Assembly (NCBI GenBank): GCA_016785225.1
Contig: JAFBJZ010000382.1
Coordinates: forward strand, 186,001 to 250,000
Direction: 5' to 3'
Length of the DNA: 64,000 bases
Source of the DNA: Psettodes erumei
Lineage: Eukaryota > Chordata > Actinopteri > Pleuronectiformes > Psettodidae
Part shown: piece by piece, positions 23,331-35,205 of the stretch
How the letters are laid out: the number at the start of each line of letters is the position of its first letter
Position numbering within the stretch: the stretch's first letter is position 1
Notes under the pieces: generated by a model
Told to the model about the DNA's origin: nothing
Seen by the model: the letters and a program-made list of their open reading frames with translations, nothing else
The model's database searches: none
Position numbers and translations under genes: made by a program

Positions 23331-24383
23331 GAGCCCCCCGACCCCCCCTTTTTTTCTCTTTCTCAATTTGGAATATCTGCCCGCTCCCTCAAGTCGGCTC
23401 AATTTATCGCTGGCACTGTTGTGCTTGCTCAGCCCTAAATTAAAAATGTCCTTCCACACAAATGCACACACGGGATGGAGGAGCGTGGCTTCTGAACTAA
23501 CAAAACGGGATTTCTTTCTTTTTTTTTTTTGCGACCTGTGTCCTCGGCGAACCGGCTGGCGCCGGACGGAATGATCCCACAGAGGAGACTTGAGGGAAAC
23601 TTAAAAGGAAAAAAGGGAGCCAAGACATGAGCTTAGTTATATTTTGATTTTGTCCCCCGAACCTATTTAAGCAACGAGATGAACGGATATAACTGCATGT
23701 ATCGTCCCTTATTCCGTTTCACCACATTTCAGCGTGACGAACAGAGAAAGCGGAACTCGGCTCCCCTGCAAACCAGATCCTCCTCTCGTGTGATCAGGAT
23801 GAAAATCTGCAAGATGCCGTTCCTAATTTTTACCAGTCCTGATACAGTAGAGCCGGCAGCATTTATTTGCTTTAGGTGCGGAATACAGCAGAAAGCGCCG
23901 GTGGTCTTGCAAAATCACACTGCGGTGTCAAGGGGACTTTTTGCGGTCGCACTGACAGATTTACTGCCCAGATGTTCACAAACAGGGAGCGACATCAATG
24001 GGCCCGCGGCGCGGCGTCAATCGGCAGCGTTTAATAGGGGGATCGATCGGCGGCGCCTCCTCCACCTGAACCCCCGCGCACATCTGCCTCCCTCGGCTGG
24101 CCCTGCGCCGCGGCGTGCTTTCAATTTCCTGCCCGCGCTGCTGCTCGTCTCTCCTCTCCCCCCCCCGGGGTCGCGGCGCGGGGGGTCAGGGGGTTAACGT
24201 GGTAATAGGCGGCGGCGAGTGGCGGAAGATCGCTCACTCTCCTCCCGGCCTTTTCGCGGCGCATTTAGGAGCCGCCGCGCTTCTGTGCGAGGAGCCCAGA
24301 ACAGCTGGGCCCGACCACGGAGCGGCTTCTTAAAAACATCTTTTAAACATCTGATTTGGACAGAGGGGTGCAGGCTATGGACC

Positions 24384-24434
24384 GGAGCGAAGAGAGAGAG
24401 GGGGGGGAGAGGGAGAGAGAGGAAGGAGGGGGGG
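24384..24434. repeat. Polypurine tract
   Basis: About 50 nt of G and A with almost no pyrimidine on the plus strand, including GA units and G runs. Confidence 0.85.
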
Positions 24435-25631
24435 TTGTCTATTAAACTCAGCCTGTCTATTCTGCGTGTGTCGCAAAGGGGGGACAAGCACGTTTGTTTA
24501 AATTTGAAAATTCTTCTGGTAAACCTAAAACATCATTTATTTTGCGGAGGAAATTCAATTGTGTAGAGGAGTTGTCACAATAGAGCGCGGCAAAAACCCA
24601 AACAGAGGCCCGCGGAGTGGAACGCGCCCGCTCGGCCTTCACAGGTAATTGGAAATCATTAAGTTGACACTGCTACTGTTCACAGCCCATCCAAACCTAC
24701 CGCCGCCCCCCCCCCTCCCGGAACACGGCGCCGGACGTACAGGGAGCGAACGGACACGAAGGATGAGTCCAGCTAAGGCTCGGGCGGCAAATCCAATCAA
24801 ATCAGATCACAGATACGACGAGCGCGATAAAAAAAACAGAGAAAAGAAATCTCTTCGGTGATTTGCGGGGCAAAGTGACGATTTGCGACCCAGGGAGCAG
24901 CTCCTCTCTCAATGCCGATTTACGCCTGCCAAATAAATGCTCCCTTGAGGGGGGGGGGGTGGGTGGAGGGAAGAGGAGGAGGAGGAGGAGGTGGTGGTGG
25001 TGGCAGAAATCGCACGGAAAAAAAAAAAAGCGATTAATTAACAGCAGCGGCGCGACCGAAACAATTTCAGGAAGCGATTACAGACGCTCCTTGGCAAAAC
25101 TAATCGATACCCCCTCCCTCGGCGCTCGGCGGAGACACCCGGCGCACACGATCCAGTAATCCCCGCACATCTTGTTTCAATGCTCCACTGTAAACTCTCT
25201 GGTGCAGTGTCTGTTTACGTTTGTCAAAAATATCACCCGTGCTTTTGTTTTTGGTTCCGCAATGGCATCGCTTTGTAAATCTAAGGGTATGTTGCACAAA
25301 CATGTCATCTCCCTCTTTCGGAAATATTTATAAACATCATGTAGAGTAAATACTGGAAATGCGGAGAGGTTTTTTTTCCTCTTCTTTTCTGTTCTTCTTT
25401 TTTTTTTTGTTCTCTTTTCGCATTGGCGCACCAAAAAAAAAAAAAAAGAAAAGCCGCGATGGTAGCTGGGTCCCTCTTCCACCGCAAAAGGATGGGGTCG
25501 GCGACAGCGGGGGTCCTCGGCGACCTCGGCTGATCCCCGTCCACCCACCTGCGCCCCGAGTCCCCCCCCCACCCACACCCCGGCCGCCTCAGAACCTCTT
25601 TACCCGCTCCGTTCCTCTGCCCCAAACCTCA

Positions 25632-25871
<240 letters not shown>

Positions 25872-25956
25872 CTAAACCAAGAGCACGCAGCGTGTCATGA
25901 AGAAAAAAAAACGGGAACGCCGTCCACAAGACATGCTTTTACGTATCAAATATTTG

Positions 25957-25994
25957 GATGACCACAAGTAACGACCAGGTCTGGTTTTATAGAG
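25957..25994 (-). promoter_or_regulatory. runx2: P1 core promoter: TATA box and Runx site near the predicted start
   Basis: A perfect TATAAAA on the minus strand lies at 25985-25991. It predicts a start near 25957-25961 and a leader of about 150 nt. A second Runx-type hexamer (ACCACA on the plus strand) lies at 25961-25966, at the predicted start. A 17-nt A run (plus strand) directly flanks the TATA box on the upstream side. The transcription start is inferred from spacing only. Confidence 0.45.
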
Positions 25995-26364
25995 AAAAAA
26001 AAAAAAAAAAATTGCAGAGGCAAATATCGCCTTTGCGGATAGATCAGATGGTGTCGGACTTGCTTGCTTGGCGAGTGTGGTTGGAACGTACTTACTCGCT
26101 TAGCGCCGTCCTTGTGACTGGTGCTGGCCCGCGACGATTAACCATTTACACTCCAGGTCGCCCTCAAACACCAACCCCGAGCCGCACGTCTGTGGTTCTG
26201 TGGTTGTTTGGGAGGCGAGCAGAGCCCTCACACAACCCAAAAGGCACCAGCTTTAAAACTCGTCTCTTTCCTGCCCTCCATGTGCCGTCACTGGAGAGCC
26301 TGGGTCACATGCCCCGCGACGTCATCACGGCACAGCAGTTGAGTGGGACAGCCTACCGTTGTGG

Positions 26365-26470
26365 CTTTCTTCCCTTCTCCTCTCTCCTCTTCTCCCCCGG
26401 ACTTTTTTTTTTTTTTTTTTTCTTCTTCTTCTTTTCCCTCTCCTCCCTGGCTCCCCTCCTCCTCCCTTAA
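26365..26470 (+). repeat. Polypyrimidine tract upstream of P1 (polypurine on the gene strand)
   Basis: About 105 nt of C and T with very few purines, including T19 and TTC repeats. It lies 400-480 bp upstream of the inferred P1 start. It could adopt triplex DNA and may take part in promoter function. Confidence 0.6.
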
Positions 26471-26779
26471 GCGTGGTTCGCCGGCGTTTCCAGGCTCTCT
26501 GGGGGACCGGGGTCTGACGCTCCCATGAGTCAGGAGGCTTCAGTGGGGGCAGCTTGTTCAACCGCCCGCGCCTCCTCAGCATATGGGGAACAGCTCTCTC
26601 TCTCTCTCTCTCTTTGCTCTTCCACCCCCCCCCTTCCCTCCTCTCTCCTTCGATGTCTGTCTCTCCGACTGTGCCGCTCCTTCCCTCAACTCCTTTAACA
26701 GGCTGCCGCGCTGCTCCCGTCTGCCTCTGAGCGGGGAGAGCTGAGCTCGGTAAGATTTGAGGGTGTGAGTGAGGAGCGA

Positions 26780-26834
26780 ATGGCTGGCTGGCTGGCTGGC
26801 GGTGTGAGACTGGGTGTGTATGTATGTGTCTGAG

Positions 26835-26867
<33 letters not shown>
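26780..26867. repeat. (GGCT)n and (TG)n repeats
   Basis: About five GGCT units (26781-26800), then TG units (26837-26867). Confidence 0.9.
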
Positions 26868-26868
<1 letters not shown>

Positions 26869-28524
26869 GCAGGGAGAATCGGGGAAGAGGGAGACGGAAA
26901 GGCTGGGCGAGTGTTTGTGTGAGGAGACAGCGGAGGTGGGTGTGAAAGCAGCTTATTTGCAGAGGCGCGCGCGACTGAAGAGTTGCCCTCGCTGTCACTT
27001 TTTTTCTTTTTGCTGCGCGCGGCCCCGGATTCCTTCCCTCGCCCCTGCCCCTGCCCCGGCCGCCCTGTTACGGCGTTATTATCGTAACGGCGCGTGCCCC
27101 GCGCCGGGCCTTGAGTGGCTGTCACAGACAAGGGGGGATTCCTGTAAGAGGCCGTAAATCACGGCCACCTGTCTCTCCTCTGAGACTGGCTCGCCACCAT
27201 GCAGCGTGGCGCGGGCAGCTCGCAGTGAATCATCAGCCCCCCTGGCACAGCACCGCGGCCTCGGGGTCGAGCCATCGCAGGTGTCTGTGAGAAAAGCTGG
27301 CGAACGGCAGACACAGCACCCAGCACGACGCCGGGTCGGGAAGCGTTAAAGCGCCCGGGTGTGACGGAGCGGCGGGGAGAAGGACGGGGCTCCTGTTTCC
27401 TGCCAGCGGGAAACCGACTTTTACGCGGCAGTTTGCATAAATCTATCACTGTTGTTCGGCCGGAGTTAGAGAGACGGTCCGCCCACGTCACAAAAAAACA
27501 AAGCCCGTTTCAGTTTTAATTGCGTTTGGCCAAGCGCAGAGTTTTGGTGTCACGGGCCGCCGGTTTTGAGATACTGTTACTCTGGTACTCGTACGCCCGC
27601 CTCTCGCTTGTGACGCCCCGTCGCCTCGGCTCATCCGCAGACCTCGCCGTGAGCGCTGCAGCGACTTTGGACCGGGGAGACAGCCCCAGTGAAAAGTCAA
27701 ACTTTTTTGCGAGTCCGGAAAACAGAGGAGGAATGCGTATCTGAAAGTAACGTGCGTCTTAAAATGCAGAGATGCTGCAGAAAAAAAAAAGTATTTGGGG
27801 ATTTTTTTCCCCCCAGCAACTTAGGCGAGCGGCGTCCGCTGTTACGTTCCGACCTGGGGTCAATCAAGAAATCCGTATCTGTAAAATCCAGTCTGCACGC
27901 TCGGGCAGCATGAAGTCAGCGGAGCTAAAATAACACCGGCGTAAACATTGTAATAATAAAGTGACCACAGACAAGTAAAAACTACTGCTGGCTCCGTGTA
28001 AATGCCTAAACTAAACAGCTTTTTTTTTTTTTTTAAGCGATGGGATCTTGATAAGCTTAATATAGCGTCAGAAAAAGAAATAAAAAGCGAATAAAAATGT
28101 CAAACATGATATACTAACCCCCCCCATATTCCACAGCACAACAGCATTTCCACAAGCCTTTGCCACACACCTTATTTTTGCGCTGTGAAACATTTTCCTT
28201 GGCTCGGCGCTTTGTAAATATTTGCCGTCTAAAACGAGGAGCGCGCCTCTTGAGTCGAGGCGCATGTCGCAGGATGCTTCGGGATGGGGGCTTTATCGGG
28301 CGCCGCGCAACACGCCGCTCCTTTCCCGCCCGGAGGCCGAATCGCCCGCGCTAGCGGCGCTCGAGAACCTGTTGAGCAACGGTGCTCCTTAACCGGCGTG
28401 GGACTGCGTACGCGACGGGTCGCCGGCGCAACGGGAGCTGCCCCGGAGGATTAGCTCGGGGCGCGATAGGAAAGTCTTTCAAAAACAATATTTAAGGTTA
28501 CGCATAAACAGTTTTGAGGTTGCC

Positions 28525-28542
28525 GCGGGGGCCGGCCCCCGC
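28525..28542. repeat. Perfect 18 bp GC palindrome
   Basis: GCGGGGGCC followed at once by its reverse complement GGCCCCCGC. Confidence 0.9.
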
Positions 28543-29518
28543 CGTCAGAAGCGCTCAGCCTCGGCGCCGCCGATTGGGAACGCGATTTGCACATCGTGAT
28601 TGAATCTAAAACACGGAATGAGAAAATAAAGCATAAACGTCAAACCCCCCCTCCTCCACCTAGTCCCGGCTCATGCGAACGTAACTTCTTGGGTGGTGCG
28701 GCGCGCGATAAACATCCCTGATGGTGAAAATCGGAGCCGTGATGATGTTGCAGGCTCGGATATCTCCGCACGAAAATCGCCCGAGAGCCGAAATGGAAAA
28801 AAAAGGCCTCCTTAACTACAAGGAGCGGACGATGTTTCCCCCCCCGATACAGTAACAAAGTTTAGCTGAAGCTGGCCAAATATTGTTTCATTTGCCCCGA
28901 CTGTCGGTCAGGTCCGCGGTTCACCCACCTTAAGAAAACCACAACAAACCGTCCTTTTTTTTTTCCCCCTCGCTGGAACCTTGACCGCAGCCTCCACTCT
29001 CGTCTATAAGCAGCCAATCCGGAAAACACGCAAATTAAAGGTTCTTGATTTTGTTTTTCCAAACGCGTAATGTGCTTTTTGGGAGGCTCGGGGGAAGACG
29101 GCGGAATCGGCCCCTGAGTTTGTTGAATTCGTCCGCGGCCCGGTCGGACGGGTTTCTTTCTGGGCCGCGAGAGGAGCTGTGATGTTATCTGGAGTTTGTG
29201 TGAGACAGTGTCTTTTAATGGATGTTAACACATGCAATAATACGGTGGATTGTATGCGGCGCGCGTATTATATATCCATCCACTGCTTGTGCAGTATAAA
29301 AACAGCGGATGGAAAAAAAAAAAAAAAATCCAGTCGAGGGAGGTGCTGCCATCTTGGAAGGGTCTTAATTTTTGCTGCAGAGACAATTTTGTGATATATG
29401 TACTCCTCGCTTTTTTATGTGAAGGTAATGATGTTGAAGGCTGGAATATGATGGTGGAATATAATATTTCATTCATTACTGGTTCTCCACCGGTGGCCGC
29501 ATGCTACACTTGCTATAC

Positions 29519-29519
<1 letters not shown>

Positions 29520-29549
<30 letters not shown>

Positions 29550-29700
29550 GAGCTGAAGAGCTCGGCCATACCCTGAGCTCTGGCCAAGGTCTGCCCTGAG
29601 GACTGTGGTGGATGGCCCACCCTGCCAGACACTCTCGCTCTCTCTCTCCCTCCCTCTCTCTCTCCTACCACTCAGGACCACACACACACACACACACACC
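29520..29700. repeat. Microsatellite group: (GT)n, (CT)n, (CA)n
   Basis: GT at 29520-29547, CT at about 29634-29663, CA at about 29681-29700. Confidence 0.9.
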
Positions 29701-30701
29701 TTCAAATGGACTCGCTTTGTTATCCCAGGCTCTCGCGCAAACAGAACGAGAGCGACCGTGCGCCGGAGAGCGCTCAGAATTACACGCGCTATTAACGCCC
29801 CTTGCTTTGTCGCTGTTTTCGCAGATTAGTTAGTTCTTGGGACGGGGGGATTTCTGGAAAAAAAATATTGGGGGGGTGGGGGCGCATAATGACACCTAAG
29901 ATGAGTTAAAATTAACTGAGGGCGGCGGGGGCCGTCTGTGTCCTGCGAAAGCTAAAAATGACGCGACATAATTAGAGCGGGCGCAGACGTTACACACGCG
30001 GAGGTATTACGGTATTAGAAAAGGAAGGGCTTATTAATAGCCCCCCTTTTGGCCGGCGCGCGCGCTCTCTCTCTGGCGGGGCATCAGAACGGGGCAAACA
30101 GGCAGGTACAGTGATTCGCTTCAACAGGCGACATCTGTAAAACGCCAGGGCAGTTTACACTGCGGCCGGGGCCCGAATTAACGTGCTTTCATTGGAAACA
30201 AACACCGCTCGCAATCAGCTCCCGTCGGCCCCCGCCGGCGTGAACCTAAATATCCCCTCGCAGCGCCTGCCGCGGCGGGACGGCGAACCCCCGCCGTCGG
30301 CCGGACGCGGGAGCGAGAGGTGGAGCCGCCGAGGAGCTCGCTCGCTCACGGCACCGGCCCGGCAGCCGCGGCGGCGGCGGCGCGGAAACTTGATCTACGA
30401 CGTCGCCCCGCCAAGAGGATGTTGATGTTCTATGTGAGTTGTTTGCTAAGGTACGGTATGGTATAATCGTAATGAAAAGTAGATATTTTTCTTTTGGAGT
30501 CCAGCGGTGGTATCTACATCTTCCAGCGACTTAAGGCCCCTTTCTTGTGGTGTCTGGACAGCTGTTTTTGGAGTCACAGCTTTGAGGGAAAATAAAGTCG
30601 GCCTTTAAGTAATAAGGGGAAATGTTTAATATCGCATGGCGCGCGCACAACCTAAACACGCATTAAAAATAGCTCTCGGAGTTGTGATCGCATAAAATTG
30701 C

Positions 30702-30736
30702 AAGAAAAAGAAGAAGAAGAAGAAGAAGAAAAAAAA
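30702..30736. repeat. (AAG)n repeat
   Basis: About eight AAG units running into an A run. Confidence 0.9.
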
Positions 30737-32584
30737 GAGTCAGATCGTCGGTGGAGGCTGCGGCTGACCACCGAGAGACTGAGCCGTTCTTTTTTTTTTC
30801 CTCCATTCCTCATTTTAATCAAGGGCCCTGTCCAGGATAAACAGTGCCTACCTACCCTGCAGTTCAAACAGCGCGGCCTGCCGAGACCCGAGCGATGATT
30901 TCTAAATGTTCACTGACAAGCTGCTTTAATTTGTGTGCTAAGTAGATGGAGGTGGACTTATATACATATATATATATTTATATCTTTCCTACTTGGCAGG
31001 CGTACCCCTCGCCCGCTATTTCTCCACCTCCGTGAAACGCTGAGGTGCTCCTCAGGACGAGAGAGCCCGGCCGTCCGGTTTACGCATATATTTAAGGCGA
31101 GGACAGGTCCGGCGGCCGGGACCCGAGTGACGGGGGGGGGACCCGACTCGGTCGCAGGCCTCTCGGGCTCGCGTCGAGCGAGGTCGCGACGTCCGCGGCC
31201 GCCCGGGAACCCTGTCATTGTGTGGTCAAGTTGTCAACAGCTGAGAGATTTTTACAATAGCCGCCGGGCCGAGGTCGACGGAGTTCAGGCGGCCGGACTG
31301 CTAAGTCAGCATTATAATTACATCGTGCTGATGATACAACTGCGAGGTCCGAGAGTCACGTGACGCGCCCCCCCCCGGCTCGTCACATGATGCCGTCACT
31401 CTGAGCAAATGTCAATAACAGAAATGACTGTGTGTCATGCACGCGAGGGGGGGGGATACGTTAACTGTGCGCCGGCCGTGACTCAGGTCCGGGGCGGGGG
31501 GGTCGCGGCAGCCCGATCGCAAACCTGAATGAGCTTACACATAAGCCGGGCCATGACGCGGCCCAGAGAGCCCGCTCGCCCGCTGCCGAGAACAAAGTGT
31601 GACTGATGGAGGCAGACGGCTCAGCGGAGAAACAAGCCATTATGAGGAGGAGTTCGGCACTGTGTCACTGACAATGGGGCGAACAAAAGGCTCTGTTGTC
31701 TTCTCCAGCCGGTGGGTTATTTTTTCTTTTTTTTTTTTTTTATCTGTGGGCCTTTTGTGATGGATAATTGCCCTCCTCACATGATTTCATAATGCTGTGA
31801 CTCGTCTTTCAGTCCCTGTGTAACACAATAACAAGATAAAAAAAAAAGAAAGGAAAAAAGGAGGGGGGGAGGGAAGGGCTGATCTAAATCTGAATTTTTG
31901 ACGTTGTTTAGAAGTGGCCGCTCTTTCTTCGCTGCGGTGTGTATAATTTTAGAAAGATGTATGAGCAGGACGCCGACTTGAACCAGTCACAATGCGGCCC
32001 CCGAGCGCAGGCAGGCGGGGCCGGCTCCCAGGGTTCACTGGCTGCATTGTCTTCGGGTAATCACTCAAAAGCGCTCGCGCAACTGCGCCACGGTTTACGG
32101 CTTCACATCTCGCTGCCGTCTGAGCGTCCAATATTCGAATCAGATGGGGGGGGGGCGCCCCGAGCAAAAACCCAGACTCAAGCCAGGAGAAGGGAGAAAA
32201 CCGCTGCAACGGGACTGCGTCGCGGCCGACGTTCGTGTTTCTATTATTTTTTCAAAAGCGCAGTTAAGGCGTTAAGCCGTTTGGCGCGGTGCGACATTCA
32301 TCGCCTGCGCCCCCGCGTGCGAGGTGAACGCGCCTTTCTTTGCTGATGCCAGCGCGACCCCGGTTCCGCAGGAAGCGCGGACGCAGATCGGCGCGGCGCC
32401 TTACCGACGCGGGACCCGCGCAAAACCGCCTGCACGTGCGGCGTACGGGCGCGGGAGCGACCCCGGGGGCGTTGTCTTATTAGATGCCGGGCGGGCGCGT
32501 GCTCTTTCCTCCGAGTCAGCAGAGATCAACCGGCTGAGGAATGTATTTTCTCCTCGTGGAAAAAAACAACAACAAAAAAAAAAA

Positions 32585-32780
32585 CCCCACTTACCTTCAA
32601 ACAGACAGCACCTATCAGATTATTAATGTGCGCTGGAATTAGACTAATCCCACGGCATATTGAGGCTCAGGAATGCATATATTACAGAGGAGCCGGGTGA
32701 GGGCGGCACTTGTAAACACGTTCCTGTGAAGAAACCTGCATTCCTCTGCGCGCCGTTAAAACCTGCATGCAGATTAAATA
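32585..32780. promoter_or_regulatory. Candidate cis-regulatory block with TEAD, Otx/Pitx and Fox motifs
   Basis: GGAATG (32670-32675) and CATTCC (32739-32744) are TEAD-type M-CAT cores in opposite orientation, 69 bp apart. TAATCC (32645-32650) is an Otx/Pitx core and TGTAAACA (32711-32718) is a forkhead site. The block is unique and CpG-poor compared with its flanks. Function is inferred. Confidence 0.35.
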
Positions 32781-33019
32781 TGCTTGTAAAAAATTAGAGG
32801 CTTACTGTGCTTCTGGGAGTCGTTTTTTTTTTTTACGCGAACGCTGGAAAAGCCCGGGCCGAGGAGAGGCGGGCGCGCCGCGTCGTAGAGCGCGGGAGAG
32901 AAGTTTGAATTTGTGCGCGCCCAAAAATAATTTACCTGCGGTTTCTCTAATCGGGGGGGTTACCGAGTTTATGAAGTGTGAGCTTTACAAACGGATCTAT
33001 ATATTTGTCTGCATACTAA

Positions 33020-33300
33020 CGAGCGATATTTATCAGACAAATGTAATGGAGTAATTAAAGTAGCGGCGCTTGTTCTTTTTATAACTTTTGAAACTCTTTT
33101 ACAACTTTATTGTTATTTGTTCTTTGCTTTATTTTCAAATTAACCTGGGGCTACATTTTAAAATAAAGGAAACCTCCAGATTAAATCACACCCGCTACAG
33201 ATTAAGCGAAGGTAATTAGTAACTAAATGTAATAATAGTAATAATAAAAGTACTCAAACCTGCACTGGGTTGATATTGGGGTGATATTTAAATAGAACTA
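33020..33300. promoter_or_regulatory. Candidate cis-regulatory block, AT-rich with SOX-like motifs
   Basis: Strongly AT-rich unique block between CpG-rich sequences. ATTGTT (33109-33114) and TTTGTTCTTTGC just after it resemble SOX sites. Several TAAT cores lie at 33045-33060 and 33210-33250. Confidence 0.25.
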
Positions 33301-34699
33301 CGGCTGGCCAACAGGAAAAACGTCCACATCCCCGATGACAACAATCAGCGAGCGGCCGCGGTTTAAGATTCTGTTACAAACGTTTCGGGTGCGCCGAACG
33401 AACCCGAGCGCCGCGGGAGAAATCGCGAGCGAGCGAGCGAGACGGACGGCGCGGCGCAGTTTCATTTCCCCGACAATATACAGAAATAGATACTCGGGGT
33501 CTCTTTTTATTAAGCGGGATCTCGACCGCTCCAGCAAAGCGGAAGGGAGCGCAGCTGCAGCTCGGCGAGGTTTATAAAAACGGCTCCTTTGAACGGCACG
33601 CTCACGTTGTTGCCTCTCCAACCCTATTTCACAGATGGTGGGTTTGGGACGTGTATTTGCGAATTACAATGACTCCCCTTTTTTTTTTCTTCTTCTTCTT
33701 CTCGCTCTCAAAACATTCCAGCAGCCTGCGAGATGAAATGCTGGAATCCGAGGCACGATGCTAATTTGAAGACAGAATAAATCTATAAATCTGACTTCGT
33801 CTCTCGCCCGGGGACATACAGCCATGATAATTACAGGTTGACTTTGCAGACATGCAGACATCTCTCATCTGTATTGCTAATAGTATAACCAGCAGGCTGC
33901 TACGTGCTTACTCAACGTCTAGCAGGAGGGGTGAGCAGAGGTAAGCTGTAACAATGATATCATTATAAAGCAGAAATCGGTTGTCTCAAATTGCATGTTG
34001 TTATGACAAAGATTTACTTCTGTTTACTTCTGTTTGGCGTTGCACTGCGCCTCAGTTGTCGGGCGATCCGTTAATTATCGCTCATGAATAATTCCGAAAT
34101 CCGAAATGGAAACGGCGCCCTCGCAGAAACGCAGAGCCAGATGTCCGGCCCGCGCTCGCTGGGAGCCGGAATCATTCGCCGCGTTCCTGCTGTCCCTCAC
34201 AAACAAACAAGCACCCCCTTCCACTGGCGGCGTGACTATCTGAGGAGGATCTAACGCAAAACATAACGGATGATCTGGGAGGACAGTGCCGCATCTGGTT
34301 GCAGTTAAGGCCTTGTTTTGCTGCGTCCTTCAGACTTGGTGCCATAGGCCCGAAACTGCTCGAGCGAGCGGGGTTCATATGGACGCGAAAAAACCAACAT
34401 GTGGTGCCTGGAAGACTCCCCACAGAGGTCAGCTCCGGGACTCGCCGGCCCTGGAGACAACGGATGCGGGTCCGCGGCGGATTGTATCGCCGGCGCAGGC
34501 CGCGGAACAAACGCTGGAGCGGCCCGACACATTCGAGAGCCCGACGGCCACGTGAGGCGTTTTATGGAGCTGGGATTCGAGAGAGGCAAACCGTAGGCCC
34601 CGCTCAGATTTAATCTGCAGCTGTGTAAAAAAAAAAAAAAAGTCTCCTTTTCCTGTTTTTTCGTTTGATTCCTCCCCGAAGTTTTCTCAGCTGACTGGG

Positions 34700-34900
34700 T
34701 GGGCTGGATGCGTTCCACACCGGTGGCCAATCGGGACAGGTGAGCCCTCCGTCCAAACCAATCGCGCCCGCTTGTTCTCTAATACGTGACCAATTTTCTG
34801 CGCGCAACGCTAACATGCCCCCGGTCCGCGGGCAGGCGGCTCCACCCTGGACCGGTCGGCCTTTTCCCGCCTCTCCCTCCGCCTTCGTAGGAGTTCATCA
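34700..34900 (+). promoter_or_regulatory. Triple CCAAT-box array, promoter-like
   Basis: Three same-orientation CCAAT boxes begin at 34727, 34758 and 34790, spaced 31 and 32 bp. This is the three-helical-turn phasing known for NF-Y arrays in cell-cycle and housekeeping promoters. GC-rich sequence follows. A good splice donor (CAG|GTGAGC, GT at 34740-34741) overlaps the array, so the gene structure is unclear. The promoter would fire on the plus strand, away from runx2. Confidence 0.4.
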
Positions 34901-35162
34901 GAGGCGGCTATATTGTTTTTGCGCGGTCAGACTTTTTCCGGGTATTTTTGCGGCCTCCTGTTTGCACACCTGGCGGAATTGTGAAAGTTTGTCTTGGGTC
35001 ATGTGTGTTTACACACCCCGGGGCCCCAAAGGTGACCCCATCACGCCACCGACAGGGAGGCCAGCACTTGCGTGTGGCGATTTCCAGAGTGGCCGGGCTT
35101 GGAGATGGGCCACACTGCCTTTCAGCAGTCTGGCCCCGCTCTGGCTGCGCTGGGAGGAGAGA

Positions 35163-35205
35163 GGTTGGGTGGGGGTGGGTGGGTGGGTGGATGGGGAGGT
35201 GGGGT
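35163..35205. repeat. G-rich (GGTG)n stretch
   Basis: Runs of three or more G separated by single T or A, with quadruplex potential on the plus strand. Confidence 0.8.

Larger units (their letters stand above)
26012..30690. other. Upstream flank of P1, first segment
   Basis: No exon is recognised. It holds polypyrimidine tracts at 26365-26470 and 26593-26660, GGCT and TG repeats at 26780-26867, an 18 bp GC palindrome at 28525-28542, and microsatellites at 29520-29700. CpG-rich blocks lie at 27040-27110, 28250-28480 and 30180-30410. The 268-codon open frame on the minus strand at 26325-27131 is Arg/Lys-rich low complexity from simple repeats. Confidence 0.6.
30691..34280. other. Upstream flank, second segment
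   Basis: No exon is recognised. It contains an AAG repeat (30702-30736), a short AT-dinucleotide run (30960-30982), G runs at 31131-31140 and 31447-31455, and a T run at 31724-31741. CpG-rich blocks (31050-31210, 32320-32480) and AT-rich candidate regulatory blocks (32585-32780, 33020-33300) are present. Confidence 0.55.

Noticed and set aside
26325..27131. 268-codon open frame on the minus strand upstream of P1
   Set aside because: Its product is Arg/Lys/His-Thr low complexity read from polypurine and CA/GT repeats. No domain or splice structure supports it.
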